14,456 nucleotides of DNA, from positions 1-14,456 of the forward strand of contig DKMK01000099.1 in assembly GCA_002469545.1 (NCBI GenBank), given 5' to 3'. This DNA is from Rhodobacterales bacterium UBA7416. GTDB taxonomy: Bacteria > Pseudomonadota > Alphaproteobacteria > Rhodobacterales > Rhodobacteraceae. Position numbers and translations under genes: made by a program. Every line of letters starts with the position of its first letter. Positions within the stretch are counted from its first letter, which is position 1. Under the pieces are notes generated by a model. The model was given only the letters and a program-made list of their open reading frames with translations. It had not been told where the DNA came from and searched no databases. Positions 1-7,631 of this stretch are shown piece by piece.

Positions 1-584
1 TGCGTGAAGAAACCCAGTTCGAGTTGATTAATATCCAAGAGAGCCTTGGCGTGACATTTATCGTTGTGACCCACGACCAAGAAGAAGCGATGACATTGTC
101 TACCCGCATTGGCGTGATGGACATCGGCACAATTGCTCAGATTGGCGAACCCCAAGAGGTTTATGAATTCCCACAAACGCGTTACGTGGCTGATTTTATC
201 GGCTCGGTTAATATGTTCGAAGGCCGTGTGAAAAAGGACAGTCCAAACGCGGTGATTATCGATTCAGTAGATGCCGGAATTGATATCCATGTGCCGCACG
301 GCGTTAGTTGTTCTCCAAATCAAAAACTGTGGTTTGCGTTACGTCCTGAGAAGTTCGAAATCACGGCTACAAAACCAAAAGCCACGAAAAACGTAATTAA
401 AGGTGTGGTTGAAGACATCGCATATCTGGGTGGTCAATCTGTGTATCTGGTTCGTTTATCGGGCGGTAAGTTGGTTCGTACGGTGCGTGCAAACCGTGAT
501 CGCGGGGCGGAGAAACCGATCACGTGGGAACAAACTGTTTATTTGACATGGGCGCCTAGTGCGGGCGTTGTGCTGACAGCATGA
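1..584 (+). CDS. potG: Putrescine ABC transporter ATP-binding protein PotG, C-terminal part (5' end off window)
   Basis: This is the ATPase subunit of a PotFGHI-type putrescine importer, on the cytoplasmic face of the inner membrane. The reading frame is open from the left edge (first whole codon at position 3), so the Walker A, signature and Walker B motifs lie outside the window. What remains begins in the last part of the ATPase domain with the switch/H-loop stretch VTHDQEEAMTLS, followed by the family-typical IGEPQEVYEFP and DFIGSVNMFEG segments. The rest is the C-terminal TOBE regulatory domain, with ALRPEKFEI and IAYLGGQSVYLVRL. From memory, order and wording match E. coli PotG better than PotA. 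The stop overlaps the next start (ATGA at 581-584), so translation is probably coupled to potH. The TTG at 24 is an internal codon, not a start. Confidence 0.93.
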   Translation, partial: REETQFELINIQESLGVTFIVVTHDQEEAMTLSTRIGVMDIGTIAQIGEPQEVYEFPQTRYVADFIGSVNMFEGRVKKDSPNAVIIDSVDAGIDIHVPHGVSCSPNQKLWFALRPEKFEITATKPKATKNVIKGVVEDIAYLGGQSVYLVRLSGGKLVRTVRANRDRGAEKPITWEQTVYLTWAPSAGVVLTA

Positions 585-1480
585 TGAGCTGGTTCCACCG
601 ACAATTGGCGAAACATGGACGCAATTTAGTTATCGCGGTGCCGATGATCTGGTTGATTGTATTTTTCCTTGCGCCATTTTTCGTCGTATTCAAAATCTCA
701 TTTGCGGATATCGCGCGGGCTCGCCCACCTTATACGCCATTATTTTCATTCGAAGATGGACGTTTGTTGATTGCCTTAAGTTTTGAAAACTATGCGTACC
801 TTTGGGACGATACATTGTACATCAAGGCGTATTGGTCATCGATCAAGATCGCGTTCTGGTCGACAGTATTTGCGTTGTTGATCGGGTACCCAATGGCCTA
901 TGTCATTGCACGTGCATCTGACACGAAACGCAATTTACTTTTGATGCTGGTTATATTGCCATTCTGGACCAGCTTTTTGTTACGTGTTTACGCATGGATT
1001 GGGTTTTTAAAAACCCAAGGTGTCATTAATGCGTTGCTTTTGAAAATCGGAATTATTTCGGAACCCTTGATTATGCTGCAAACGGATTTTGCAGTTTATG
1101 TAGGCATTGTATACACTTACCTGCCATTCATGATCTTGCCTCTGTACGCAAACTTAACGAAACTGGACAATACATTGCTGGAAGCTGCCCATGATTTGGG
1201 CGCATCAAAATTGATGTCTTTCTTGACGGTTACGTTGCCACTCTCTTTGCCAGGGATCATCGCTGGTTGTATGTTGGTATTCATTCCTGCGATCGGCGAA
1301 TTCGTTATCCCTGCGTTGTTGGGCGGCCCTGATACGTTGATGATCGGCAAGGTTCTATGGACCGAATTCTTTAACAACCGCGATTGGCCTGTGGCATCTG
1401 CGGTAGCAACTGCGATGTTAATCCTGCTGGTTATACCAATCATGTGGATGCGCCGTGCAGCCGAAGAAGAGGTGTCATAA
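581..1480 (+). CDS. potH: Putrescine ABC transporter permease PotH
   Basis: This is a 299-residue inner-membrane permease, one half of the channel of the putrescine importer. Hydrophobic membrane segments are visible from about residue 17 onward, roughly six in total. The cytoplasmic EAA loop that docks on the ATPase reads EAAHDLGASKLMSF, and is followed by LPLSLPGIIAG. The C-terminal stretch GEFVIPALLGGPDTLMIG and the FFNNRDWPVASAVA segment closely resemble what I recall of E. coli PotH, which favours the putrescine-specific PotFGHI type over the spermidine-preferring PotABCD type. The length is close to the E. coli protein (about 317). It overlaps potG by 4 nt and potI by 1 nt (TAATG), so it is part of one transcript. 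Two adjacent ATG codons (581 and 584) could each be the start. Confidence 0.95.
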   Translation: MMSWFHRQLAKHGRNLVIAVPMIWLIVFFLAPFFVVFKISFADIARARPPYTPLFSFEDGRLLIALSFENYAYLWDDTLYIKAYWSSIKIAFWSTVFALLIGYPMAYVIARASDTKRNLLLMLVILPFWTSFLLRVYAWIGFLKTQGVINALLLKIGIISEPLIMLQTDFAVYVGIVYTYLPFMILPLYANLTKLDNTLLEAAHDLGASKLMSFLTVTLPLSLPGIIAGCMLVFIPAIGEFVIPALLGGPDTLMIGKVLWTEFFNNRDWPVASAVATAMLILLVIPIMWMRRAAEEEVS

Positions 1481-2271
1481 TGTTTTTTCGTATCATGACA
1501 GTTCTTGGTTTTATCTTTCTTTACGCGCCCATCGCAGGTTTGATTTTTTACAGCTTTAATGCGTCCAAATTGGTGACAGTTTGGGGTGGTTTTTCAACCA
1601 AGTGGTACGGCGAGTTGTTTCAAAATGCGCAAATTTTAGGAGCCGCATGGATCAGTCTGAAAATTGCATTCATCAGTGCATGCATTTCCGTGGTTCTTGG
1701 GACGTTGGCGGCATTGGTTATGGTGCGTTTTGGTCGCTTTAAGGGACGTACACTGTTTTCTGGTATGATCACCGCGCCGTTGGTTATGCCCGAAGTGATC
1801 ACAGGTCTTTCTTTGTTAATGCTGTTTATTTCATTGCAGGGTCTTATTGGCTGGCCGGTTGGGCGTGGTTTGACCACGATTGTTATTGCGCATGCTACAT
1901 TTGGTTTGGCGTTCGTGGCAGTGATTGTTCAGTCGCGTTTGGTCGATATGGATCAAGATATTGAAGAGGCCGCGGCCGACCTTGGCGCCCGTCCAGTGCG
2001 TGTATTTTTTGATATTACATTGCCGTCCATCGCACCTGCATTAGTGTCCGCATGGTTGTTGGCATTTACCTTATCCTTGGATGATTTGGTGATCGCGAGC
2101 TTCGTCGCTGGACCAGGTGCATCCACATTACCCATGGTAATATTTTCAAAAGTTCGTTTGGGCGTTAGCCCCGACATTAATGCATTGGCGACCATCATGA
2201 TCGGCATGGTCGCTGTTGGAATATTCTGCGCAACAATTGTCATGTTACGCAGCAGCAAGAAGGAAAGCTGA
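1480..2271 (+). CDS. potI: Putrescine ABC transporter permease PotI
   Basis: This is a 263-residue inner-membrane permease, the second half of the PotHI channel. The chosen start is the ATG at 1480, which overlaps the potH stop by one base. The frame is open further upstream, but that part lies inside potH and gives a non-membrane sequence, so it is not used. The family pattern is plain: YSFNASKLVTVWGGFSTKWYGEL after the first membrane helix, the TAPLVMPEVITGLSLL helix, the EAA loop EEAAADLGARPVRVF, and LAFTLSLDDLVIASFVAGPG near the C-terminus. These are close to E. coli PotI as I remember it. It is followed by the aminotransferase after only one base, so import and first catabolic step share an operon. 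Confidence 0.95.
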   Translation: MFFRIMTVLGFIFLYAPIAGLIFYSFNASKLVTVWGGFSTKWYGELFQNAQILGAAWISLKIAFISACISVVLGTLAALVMVRFGRFKGRTLFSGMITAPLVMPEVITGLSLLMLFISLQGLIGWPVGRGLTTIVIAHATFGLAFVAVIVQSRLVDMDQDIEEAAADLGARPVRVFFDITLPSIAPALVSAWLLAFTLSLDDLVIASFVAGPGASTLPMVIFSKVRLGVSPDINALATIMIGMVAVGIFCATIVMLRSSKKES

Positions 2272-2272
2272 T

Positions 2273-3664
2273 ATGAATAAAATCGTAAACCACCTGCCAA
2301 CTGCAGAATTACAGGCTCTGGATGCGGCGCATCATTTGCATCCCTTTACGGATGGCGCTGCGTTAAATGCAAAAGGCGCTCGTGTGATCACTGCCGCTGA
2401 TGGCGTGACCTTGACGGATTCTGATGGCCGTACAATGCTGGATGCAATGGCGGGCCTTTGGTGCGTCAACATCGGCTACGGTCGTAAGGAATTGGCCGAA
2501 GTTGGTTACCAACAAATGTTGCAGTTACCGTATTACAATACGTTTTTCCAAACGAGCCATGTCCCTGCGATTGAGTTGTCTGCGAAGCTGGCGGAAATTG
2601 CGCCCGAAGGTTTCAATCACACGTTCTTCGCCACTGGCGGATCAGAAGCAAATGACACGAACATCCGTATGGTACGTCATTACTGGGCGACTAAAGGCAA
2701 GCCGACTAAGAAAGTCATCATCAGCCGCGAAAATGCATACCATGGCTCGACTATGGGCGGTGCATCACTTGGTGGTATGAAGGGCATGCATGCACAGGGC
2801 GGCCTGCCTATTCCTGATATGGCGTATATTGGCGAGCCAAACTGGTACAACCAAGGTGGCGACATGAGCCCCGAAGAATTCGGCCTGATGCGCGCGCGTG
2901 AATTAGAAGCAAAGATCGAAGAGTTGGGCGTTGATAACGTCGCTGCGTTTATCGCGGAACCAGTTCAAGGCGCTGGCGGTGTTGTTGTACCACCTGAAAC
3001 ATACTGGCCAGAAATTCAGCGCATTTGTGATGCCCATGAGATTTTGTTGATCGCGGACGAAGTGATTTGTGGATTTGGTCGCACGGGCCATTGGTTTGGA
3101 ACCAATTATTACGGTATTCGCCCGCACATCATGACAATCGCTAAAGGTCTGTCATCAGGTTACGCACCCATTGGTGGATCTATGGTGTGTGATGAAGTTG
3201 CCGAAGTCATAAACAATGGCGGCGATTTTGCGCATGGATATACATACGGTGGTCACCCTGTTGGGGCGGCTGTTGCATTGGAAAATATCCGCATCATGCA
3301 AGAAGAGAAAATCATCGAAAACGGCGCGGCTGATACGGTTCCGTATTTGGCTGAAAAATGGGCACAGTTCAACGATCACCCATTGGTCGGCGAAGTGAAC
3401 ATAGTTGGCTTTATGGGGTCATTGGTTATGACACCTGATAAATCGGCACGCGCGAAATTCAGCGCTGATGCTGGCACTGTTGGTATGATCGCACGTGGTC
3501 ATTGTTTTGATAATGGATTGGTGATGCGCCACGTCGGTGATCGCATGATCATTTCCCCACCAATTATTATTAACCGCGCCGAAATTGATCAAATGTTCGA
3601 ACTGGCTGCGAAATCGTTGGATCTAACATTAGCTGATATTAAGGCGCAGGGCCTGTATAAGTAG
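2273..3664 (+). CDS. spuC: Class-III aminotransferase, putrescine/polyamine:pyruvate type (SpuC-like)
   Basis: This is a pyridoxal-phosphate enzyme of 463 residues, expected in the cytoplasm. SpuC-type enzymes move the amino group of putrescine (and often cadaverine or spermidine) to pyruvate, giving 4-aminobutanal and alanine. Visible marks are the cofactor-phosphate region ATGGSEANDTNIRM, YHGSTMGG, the IADEVICGFGRTG motif with the cofactor-ring aspartate, and the Schiff-base lysine K291 in TIAKGLSSGYAPIGG. The N-terminal MAGLWCVNIGYGR and YYNTFFQTSH stretches are typical of the SpuC/omega-transaminase branch rather than E. coli PatA. The ATG at 2273 is chosen because AAGGAAA precedes it at good spacing. 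The longer frame starting at 2216 lies within potI. Its place at the end of the potGHI operon supports polyamine use; beta-alanine or another omega-amino substrate remains possible. Confidence 0.85.
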   Translation: MNKIVNHLPTAELQALDAAHHLHPFTDGAALNAKGARVITAADGVTLTDSDGRTMLDAMAGLWCVNIGYGRKELAEVGYQQMLQLPYYNTFFQTSHVPAIELSAKLAEIAPEGFNHTFFATGGSEANDTNIRMVRHYWATKGKPTKKVIISRENAYHGSTMGGASLGGMKGMHAQGGLPIPDMAYIGEPNWYNQGGDMSPEEFGLMRARELEAKIEELGVDNVAAFIAEPVQGAGGVVVPPETYWPEIQRICDAHEILLIADEVICGFGRTGHWFGTNYYGIRPHIMTIAKGLSSGYAPIGGSMVCDEVAEVINNGGDFAHGYTYGGHPVGAAVALENIRIMQEEKIIENGAADTVPYLAEKWAQFNDHPLVGEVNIVGFMGSLVMTPDKSARAKFSADAGTVGMIARGHCFDNGLVMRHVGDRMIISPPIIINRAEIDQMFELAAKSLDLTLADIKAQGLYK

Positions 3665-3677
3665 GTTTTGAATTTAA

Positions 3678-3713
3678 CTGTCGCCCACAGATTTTTGATC
3701 ATTTGGGCGGCAG
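3678..3713 (+). terminator. Candidate terminator hairpin after the pot-spuC operon
   Basis: CTGTCGCCCA (3678-3687) pairs with TGGGCGGCAG (3704-3713) over 10 bp, with one G-T wobble and a 16-nt loop. It begins 14 nt after the aminotransferase stop. The following bases (TCTTTGC) form only a weak T-tract, so this may be an imperfect intrinsic terminator or an RNA-end-stabilising hairpin. Confidence 0.5.
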
Positions 3714-3778
3714 TCTTTGCAATGAGTTTATCCCTAACATCTATTGCGAGCTTGTGTCGTTTGCCCTAAGCCAAATAG

Positions 3779-5137
3779 ATGACCCAATCCATGACATATT
3801 CCGGCCATTCAAAGGCAATTTTCACCCTTGGCTTGCCAATCATTGGAAGTCATGTCGCGCAAATTGCGATTACCACAACTGACACTGTTATGATGGGTTG
3901 GTACGGTGTCGAGGAGTTGGCGGCGCTGGTTTTGGCGGGGTCGATATATTTCGTTATTTTTCTTGTTGGGGCTGGTTTTTCTTTTGCTGTTTTGCCGATG
4001 GTGGCAAATGCATCCGAAGTTGGGGATGATGTTAAAGTACGCCGCATAACGCGCATGGGGCTTTGGATTTCAGCACTTTATGCTCTGCTTTTGATTCCGT
4101 TTATGTGGTGGTCAAAACCATTGTTATTGGCATTAGGCCAAGAAGATGTGACGGCGCAATTTGCTCAAGATTATTTACGCATAGCTGGTTTTGGATTGTT
4201 CCCGGCGCTGTTTGTTATGGTGATTAAGAACTATCTAGCGGCTTTGGAACGGACCCAATTCGTGCTGTGGTTAACCGTTGTAAGTGCGCTTTTAAATGTT
4301 CTTTTGAACTATGCTTTGGTTTTCGGGAACTGGGGCGCACCTGAATTGGGTGTCCAAGGTGCTGCTATTGCGTCCGTTACGATTGTAACTTTAAGTCTTC
4401 CGGTCTTGGTCGTTTATGCCAAGTGGATCATGCCCGAGCATGTTTTGTTTCAACGCATTTGGGCCGTTGATATAGATGCCTTGAAACAGGTTTTTAGATT
4501 GGGTTGGCCGATTGGATTAACGAACCTTGCCGAAACGGGGTTGTTTACGGCATCCGCGATTATGGTGGGCTGGATTGGCACTCATGAATTAGCTGCCCAT
4601 GGCATCGCGCTACAATGGGCGGGCCTAACATTTATGGTTCATCTGGGTCTGTCAAATGCCGCAACAGTGCGTGCCGGGCGCGCGATTGGGCGTGATGATA
4701 TGCTTGGGCTGAAACGCGGGGGCCTAATGGTTTCTGCAATGTCATTAGGGTTTGCGTTAATTGTCGTGGCTGTTTTCGTGTCATGGCCAGAAGCCCTTAT
4801 TGGTGTGTTCATAGACAGCACAGACGCTGCACGTGATCAAATTATCGCTGTCGGTGTGGGGTTGCTGACAATGGCGGCGTTGTTTCAAATCGCAGATGGA
4901 ATACAAGTCATCGCGCTGGGGCTATTGCGTGGCGCCCAAGATACACGTGTGCCAATGATCTATGCTGGGATCAGCTATTGGGTTGTTGGTATTTCCGCCG
5001 GCTATGCATTTGGTATTGTGTGGGGGTATGGTGCCGTTGGTATTTGGATGGGGTTGGTGTTTGGGCTCTCTGTTGCGGCTGTTTTATTAAACGTGCGGTT
5101 TTGGACGCGGATTCAACGAAATGAATTTCGCAATTAA
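3779..5137 (+). CDS. MATE-family multidrug/cation efflux transporter
   Basis: This is a 452-residue polytopic inner-membrane protein with about 12 hydrophobic helices in two homologous halves, the size and layout of MATE (NorM/DinF-like) antiporters, which export cationic compounds with Na+ or H+. Typical pieces are LGLPIIGSHVAQIAITTTDTVMMGWYG in the first half (split by short polar residues), the RLGWPIGLTNLAETGLF start of the second half, and LGLLRGAQDTRVPM near the end. An in-frame TAG directly precedes the ATG at 3779, so this is the furthest possible start. No clear Shine-Dalgarno sequence is seen, and the ATG at 3791 is an alternative. A weak promoter (TTGCAA 3717-3722, 17 nt, TCTATT 3740-3745) may serve it. 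It is transcribed alone, so its substrate cannot be told from context. Confidence 0.9.
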   Translation: MTQSMTYSGHSKAIFTLGLPIIGSHVAQIAITTTDTVMMGWYGVEELAALVLAGSIYFVIFLVGAGFSFAVLPMVANASEVGDDVKVRRITRMGLWISALYALLLIPFMWWSKPLLLALGQEDVTAQFAQDYLRIAGFGLFPALFVMVIKNYLAALERTQFVLWLTVVSALLNVLLNYALVFGNWGAPELGVQGAAIASVTIVTLSLPVLVVYAKWIMPEHVLFQRIWAVDIDALKQVFRLGWPIGLTNLAETGLFTASAIMVGWIGTHELAAHGIALQWAGLTFMVHLGLSNAATVRAGRAIGRDDMLGLKRGGLMVSAMSLGFALIVVAVFVSWPEALIGVFIDSTDAARDQIIAVGVGLLTMAALFQIADGIQVIALGLLRGAQDTRVPMIYAGISYWVVGISAGYAFGIVWGYGAVGIWMGLVFGLSVAAVLLNVRFWTRIQRNEFRN

Positions 5138-5194
5138 TTTATCATCATTGTGAGAATGCAAGAGCCCGCCATTTAATCTATACTTCCAAATGAC

Positions 5195-5237
5195 TGGGCA
5201 GATACCGTATATTTGAAAACACGGTTATATCCGCCCA
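5195..5237. terminator. Candidate bidirectional terminator between convergent genes
   Basis: TGGGCAGATACCGT (5195-5208) and ACGGTTATATCCGCCCA (5221-5237) form an imperfect inverted repeat: TGGGC pairs with GCCCA, GATA with TATC, and CCGT with ACGG, with one mismatch and a small bulge. It lies between the 3' ends of the MATE gene (+) and the pirin gene (-), where a shared terminator is expected. Neither side has a strong T-tract. Confidence 0.5.
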
Positions 5238-5249
5238 ATAATCTGTTGC

Positions 5250-5969
5250 TTATGGTGCTAGGTCAAAGAACATAAATTCGGCATTCTTGCCGTTATCAAA
5301 TGTTAAGGTACCTGCGCCTTGGATTGCCAGCCCATCACCCTTGGTCAATTCTTGACCATTTACAACCATGTCACCACGCACCATTTGAACCCATGCTTTG
5401 CGATTTTTATTCATTGATGTTTCGATACGCTGCCCCTCAGTAAGGGTCGCAGCATAAACGGATGCATCCGCATGTGTTTTCATTGATCCATCACGCCCAT
5501 CAGGTGACAGGAATAATTTCAATTGCCCATCTTTGTCCGCATCAGTCAGGTCCAAAGACCCATAGACGGGTGGGGTATTTTTCTTGTTTGGGCGTAACCA
5601 AACCTGCAAAAACTGCATCTCGTTTGTTTTTGATGGATTGAATTCGGAATGGCTCACGCCTGACCCTGCGCTCATGTATTGCACACCACCAGCACCAACA
5701 ACGGACCCATTGCCCATAGAATCCGCGTGTTCCAATGCGCCTTTGGTCACATAAGAGAAGATTTCAGCGTTCTGGTGTGGATGTTCACCAAACCCTTTGC
5801 CACCTGCGACGCGATCATCATTGATCACGCGCAAATTACCAAAGCCCATGTGTTTTGGATCATGGTATTGTCCAAAACTGAATGTATGGGCTGATTTCAA
5901 CCATCCAAAGTCTGCGTCCCCGCGTGCAAATGCGGGGCGCAACGTTAAGGTCGGTGTATCTGTTTGCAT
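5250..5969 (-). CDS. Pirin family protein (YhhW-like bicupin)
   Basis: This is a cytoplasmic 239-residue bicupin. The N-terminal cupin carries the pirin metal site: H63 and H65 in GEHPHQNAE, and H107 and E109 in GVSHSEF, all four ligands present. AGSGVSHSEFNPS and MQFLQVWLRP are family hallmarks. The length matches YhhW-type pirins, some of which have quercetin 2,3-dioxygenase activity in vitro; the true role is generally unknown. The start at 5969 has a very good ribosome-binding site (TAGGAGGT) whose first bases are the stop codon of azoR, 8 nt away, so the two genes are one operon and probably translationally coupled. Pairing with a quinone/azo reductase and a LysR gene suggests a response to phenolic, quinone or other electrophilic compounds (inference). 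Confidence 0.92.
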   Translation of the reverse strand: MQTDTPTLTLRPAFARGDADFGWLKSAHTFSFGQYHDPKHMGFGNLRVINDDRVAGGKGFGEHPHQNAEIFSYVTKGALEHADSMGNGSVVGAGGVQYMSAGSGVSHSEFNPSKTNEMQFLQVWLRPNKKNTPPVYGSLDLTDADKDGQLKLFLSPDGRDGSMKTHADASVYAATLTEGQRIETSMNKNRKAWVQMVRGDMVVNGQELTKGDGLAIQGAGTLTFDNGKNAEFMFFDLAP

Positions 5970-5977
5970 AATACCTC

Positions 5978-6556
5978 CTATGCTGCCTTTAGAATGGCGG
6001 TTTTGGCTTGTTCTAATTTGGTGCCATCGTCGGAGTTCATTCCATCCGCCGCAATAATTGTTACGTCAGTGATACCAATAAAGCCCATGACGAAGCGTAG
6101 ATAGTTTGTGGCGAAATCCATATCTGATCCAAGGGGAACACCGCCAGATGCGACAACGATAACTGCGCGTTTATCTGTTAATAATCCAACAGGACCGTTT
6201 TCGGTGTATTGGAAAGTGACGCCAACACGCGCAATTTGATCAATCCATGCTTTTAAGGCTGCTGGAACCGAGAAGTTATAAATCGGAGCCGCGATCAGCA
6301 GGGTGTCCGCTTCTTTGATCTCTGCGATGAGTGCATCGGATTCCGCAAGAACGGCTTTTTGTGCATCAGAACGATCATTTGCAGGTGTAAAGTTAGCGCC
6401 AATCCAATCGGCACTTAAAAGGCTAATGCCATCGCTTAATTCACGCGTGATTACATTTTCGGCTTTGGTTGTATTGATGTAATCAGCGGCCAATTGGCGG
6501 GTAACCGAACCATCAATTCGCGCACTTGATTGAATTTCTAGAATTGTTTGTGTCAT
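5978..6556 (-). CDS. azoR: FMN-dependent NADH:azo/quinone reductase AzoR
   Basis: This is a 192-residue flavodoxin-fold oxidoreductase that uses NAD(P)H to reduce quinones, and in vitro azo dyes, by two-electron transfer. The FMN phosphate loop is near the N-terminus (residues 8-18, EIQSSARIDGS). The family block APIYNFSVPAALKAWIDQIA spans about 90-109, and VGVTFQYTENGPVGLL follows. The second flavin-contact region is VVASGGVPLGS at about 135-144. Length and motifs fit AzoR (E. coli about 201 residues). The start is preceded by GTAGGAC, a usable ribosome-binding site. It is the first gene of a pair with the pirin and is divergent from a LysR gene, its probable regulator. Confidence 0.92.
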   Translation of the reverse strand: MTQTILEIQSSARIDGSVTRQLAADYINTTKAENVITRELSDGISLLSADWIGANFTPANDRSDAQKAVLAESDALIAEIKEADTLLIAAPIYNFSVPAALKAWIDQIARVGVTFQYTENGPVGLLTDKRAVIVVASGGVPLGSDMDFATNYLRFVMGFIGITDVTIIAADGMNSDDGTKLEQAKTAILKAA

Positions 6557-6590
6557 TTTTTGTCCTACTCATGTGGGTGAAATTACCCTT

Positions 6591-6626
6591 CTGTTGTAGA
6601 TATATCTGTTGTGATGTTGTGAACAA
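6591..6626. promoter_or_regulatory. azoR / lysR divergent control region with palindrome and tandem 8-mer
   Basis: The 110-nt gap between the divergent starts holds a perfect 10-bp palindrome AGATATATCT (6598-6607) and an exact tandem repeat of TGTTGTGA (6607-6614 and 6615-6622). A further partial copy, CTGTTGT, is at 6591-6597. On the - strand, TTGTTC (6621-6626), a 16-nt spacer and TATATC (6599-6604) form a plausible azoR promoter whose -10 lies in the palindrome. These are likely binding elements for the LysR protein, whose family usually binds the region shared with its divergent target. Binding itself is inference. Confidence 0.45.
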
Positions 6627-6637
6627 GTCTGCATAAT
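6609..6637 (+). promoter_or_regulatory. Candidate promoter of the LysR gene
   Basis: TTGTGA (6609-6614), a 17-nt spacer and CATAAT (6632-6637) resemble a sigma-70 promoter and would give a leader of about 23 nt before the ATG at 6667. It overlaps the tandem 8-mer repeat, which fits the autorepression common in LysR genes. Confidence 0.4.
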
Positions 6638-6666
6638 GTGAATATATAGTTGCGGAAATAAGAACA

Positions 6667-7563
6667 ATGTCACGTTTAGCAGAAATAGAAACTTTCATCG
6701 CCGTTGCACAAGCTGGCTCTATCACGCGTGCGGCGGCGCAACTTGGTGTTGCTAAGTCAGCCGTTAGCCGTCGGTTATCAGATTTAGAGGCGCGTCTTGG
6801 TGTCCAGCTGATCCAACGCACCACGCGTCAATCCAGCCTAACGGACGAGGGCGCAAGTTATTTGTTAAACGCAAAACAAGCACTCGAAGCTTTGGACGCG
6901 GCAGAGGATGAGTTGCGATCACAACAATGCAACCTGTCGGGCACGTTACGTGTTGCGGCGCCCGCATCCTACGGGCTTACTGAGATGGAACCAATTTTTG
7001 CACGCTTTATGCAGGACCATCCCAATGTCGATCTGTATGTTGATTTGTCTGATAACCGTGTGGATTTGGTTCAGGGTGGTTTTGATCTGGCCATCCGCAT
7101 CGGTAAACTTCAGGATTCCACGTTAATCGCCAGTAAAATCACATCCATTCGCAACCGATGCGTCGCTAGCCCCGCATTTTGGCGCACCTATGGCATTCCC
7201 AAAACCGCAGCCGATTTGGAACAACTGCCATTCCTTCGGTACAGTGTGATCAGCGCGCGCGATGGTTTGGATTTCGTTTCGCCCGATGGCAAACGCAGCA
7301 CTATTTATCCCCCCCAACGCCTACGCGCCAGCAGCGGCGAATTCCTGACCCAAATGGCGGCCCAAAGCATTGGGTTTTGCGTTGATCCAGAATTCATTTC
7401 TGAAAACATGGTGCGCGATGGAAAATTACAGGCGGTATTGATGGATCATGATTGGGGTGAAGCAAATCTTTATGCCATCATGCCGCCAAATCGGCGAATA
7501 ACGCGGCGCGCAAAAACGTTTGTTGATTATCTAAAGCAGGGGCTTCGCAAGCCAGCCGAATAG
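6667..7563 (+). CDS. LysR-family transcriptional regulator
   Basis: This is a 298-residue LysR regulator of usual length. Residues 1-60 form the winged helix-turn-helix: MSRLAEIETFIAVAQAGSIT, then the recognition region LGVAKSAVSRRLSDLEARLG and QLIQRTTRQSSLTDEG. From about residue 90 (LSGTLRVAAPASYG) to the end is the two-lobed effector-binding domain; its DLAIRIGKLQDSTLIA stretch is typical of the branch that controls quinone/azo reductases and similar stress genes. It is divergent from azoR-pirin, the arrangement in which LysR proteins usually activate the neighbour in response to a small molecule. The inducer cannot be read from the sequence. The site before the ATG is weak (GGAA about 9 nt upstream). 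Confidence 0.93.
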   Translation: MSRLAEIETFIAVAQAGSITRAAAQLGVAKSAVSRRLSDLEARLGVQLIQRTTRQSSLTDEGASYLLNAKQALEALDAAEDELRSQQCNLSGTLRVAAPASYGLTEMEPIFARFMQDHPNVDLYVDLSDNRVDLVQGGFDLAIRIGKLQDSTLIASKITSIRNRCVASPAFWRTYGIPKTAADLEQLPFLRYSVISARDGLDFVSPDGKRSTIYPPQRLRASSGEFLTQMAAQSIGFCVDPEFISENMVRDGKLQAVLMDHDWGEANLYAIMPPNRRITRRAKTFVDYLKQGLRKPAE

Positions 7564-7631
7564 GGTGGGGTGCAAATTATGGTGTTCCAACATTGACCCA
7601 GCGCGCGACGACATCGTTCAAGGCAGGTGGG

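Noticed and set aside
1117..1443. 108-codon open frame on the - strand
   Set aside because: It is antisense to potH, whose membrane helices and EAA loop are unambiguous; no domain sense in the translation.
3665..3778. Possible small RNA or riboswitch before the MATE gene
   Set aside because: Only one simple hairpin is visible and it fits a terminator; no sign of a known riboswitch fold.
5797..6057. 86-codon + strand frame across the pirin/azoR junction
   Set aside because: It is a shadow of two well-supported genes on the other strand.
6513..6824. 103-codon - strand frame spanning the azoR/lysR gap
   Set aside because: It overlaps the start of azoR and the helix-turn-helix of the LysR gene, both secure, and leaves no promoter region.
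3779..7563. Mobile element insertion explaining the non-polyamine genes between the two polyamine blocks
   Set aside because: No transposase, terminal inverted repeats, target duplications or tRNA are visible, and base composition looks like its neighbours.
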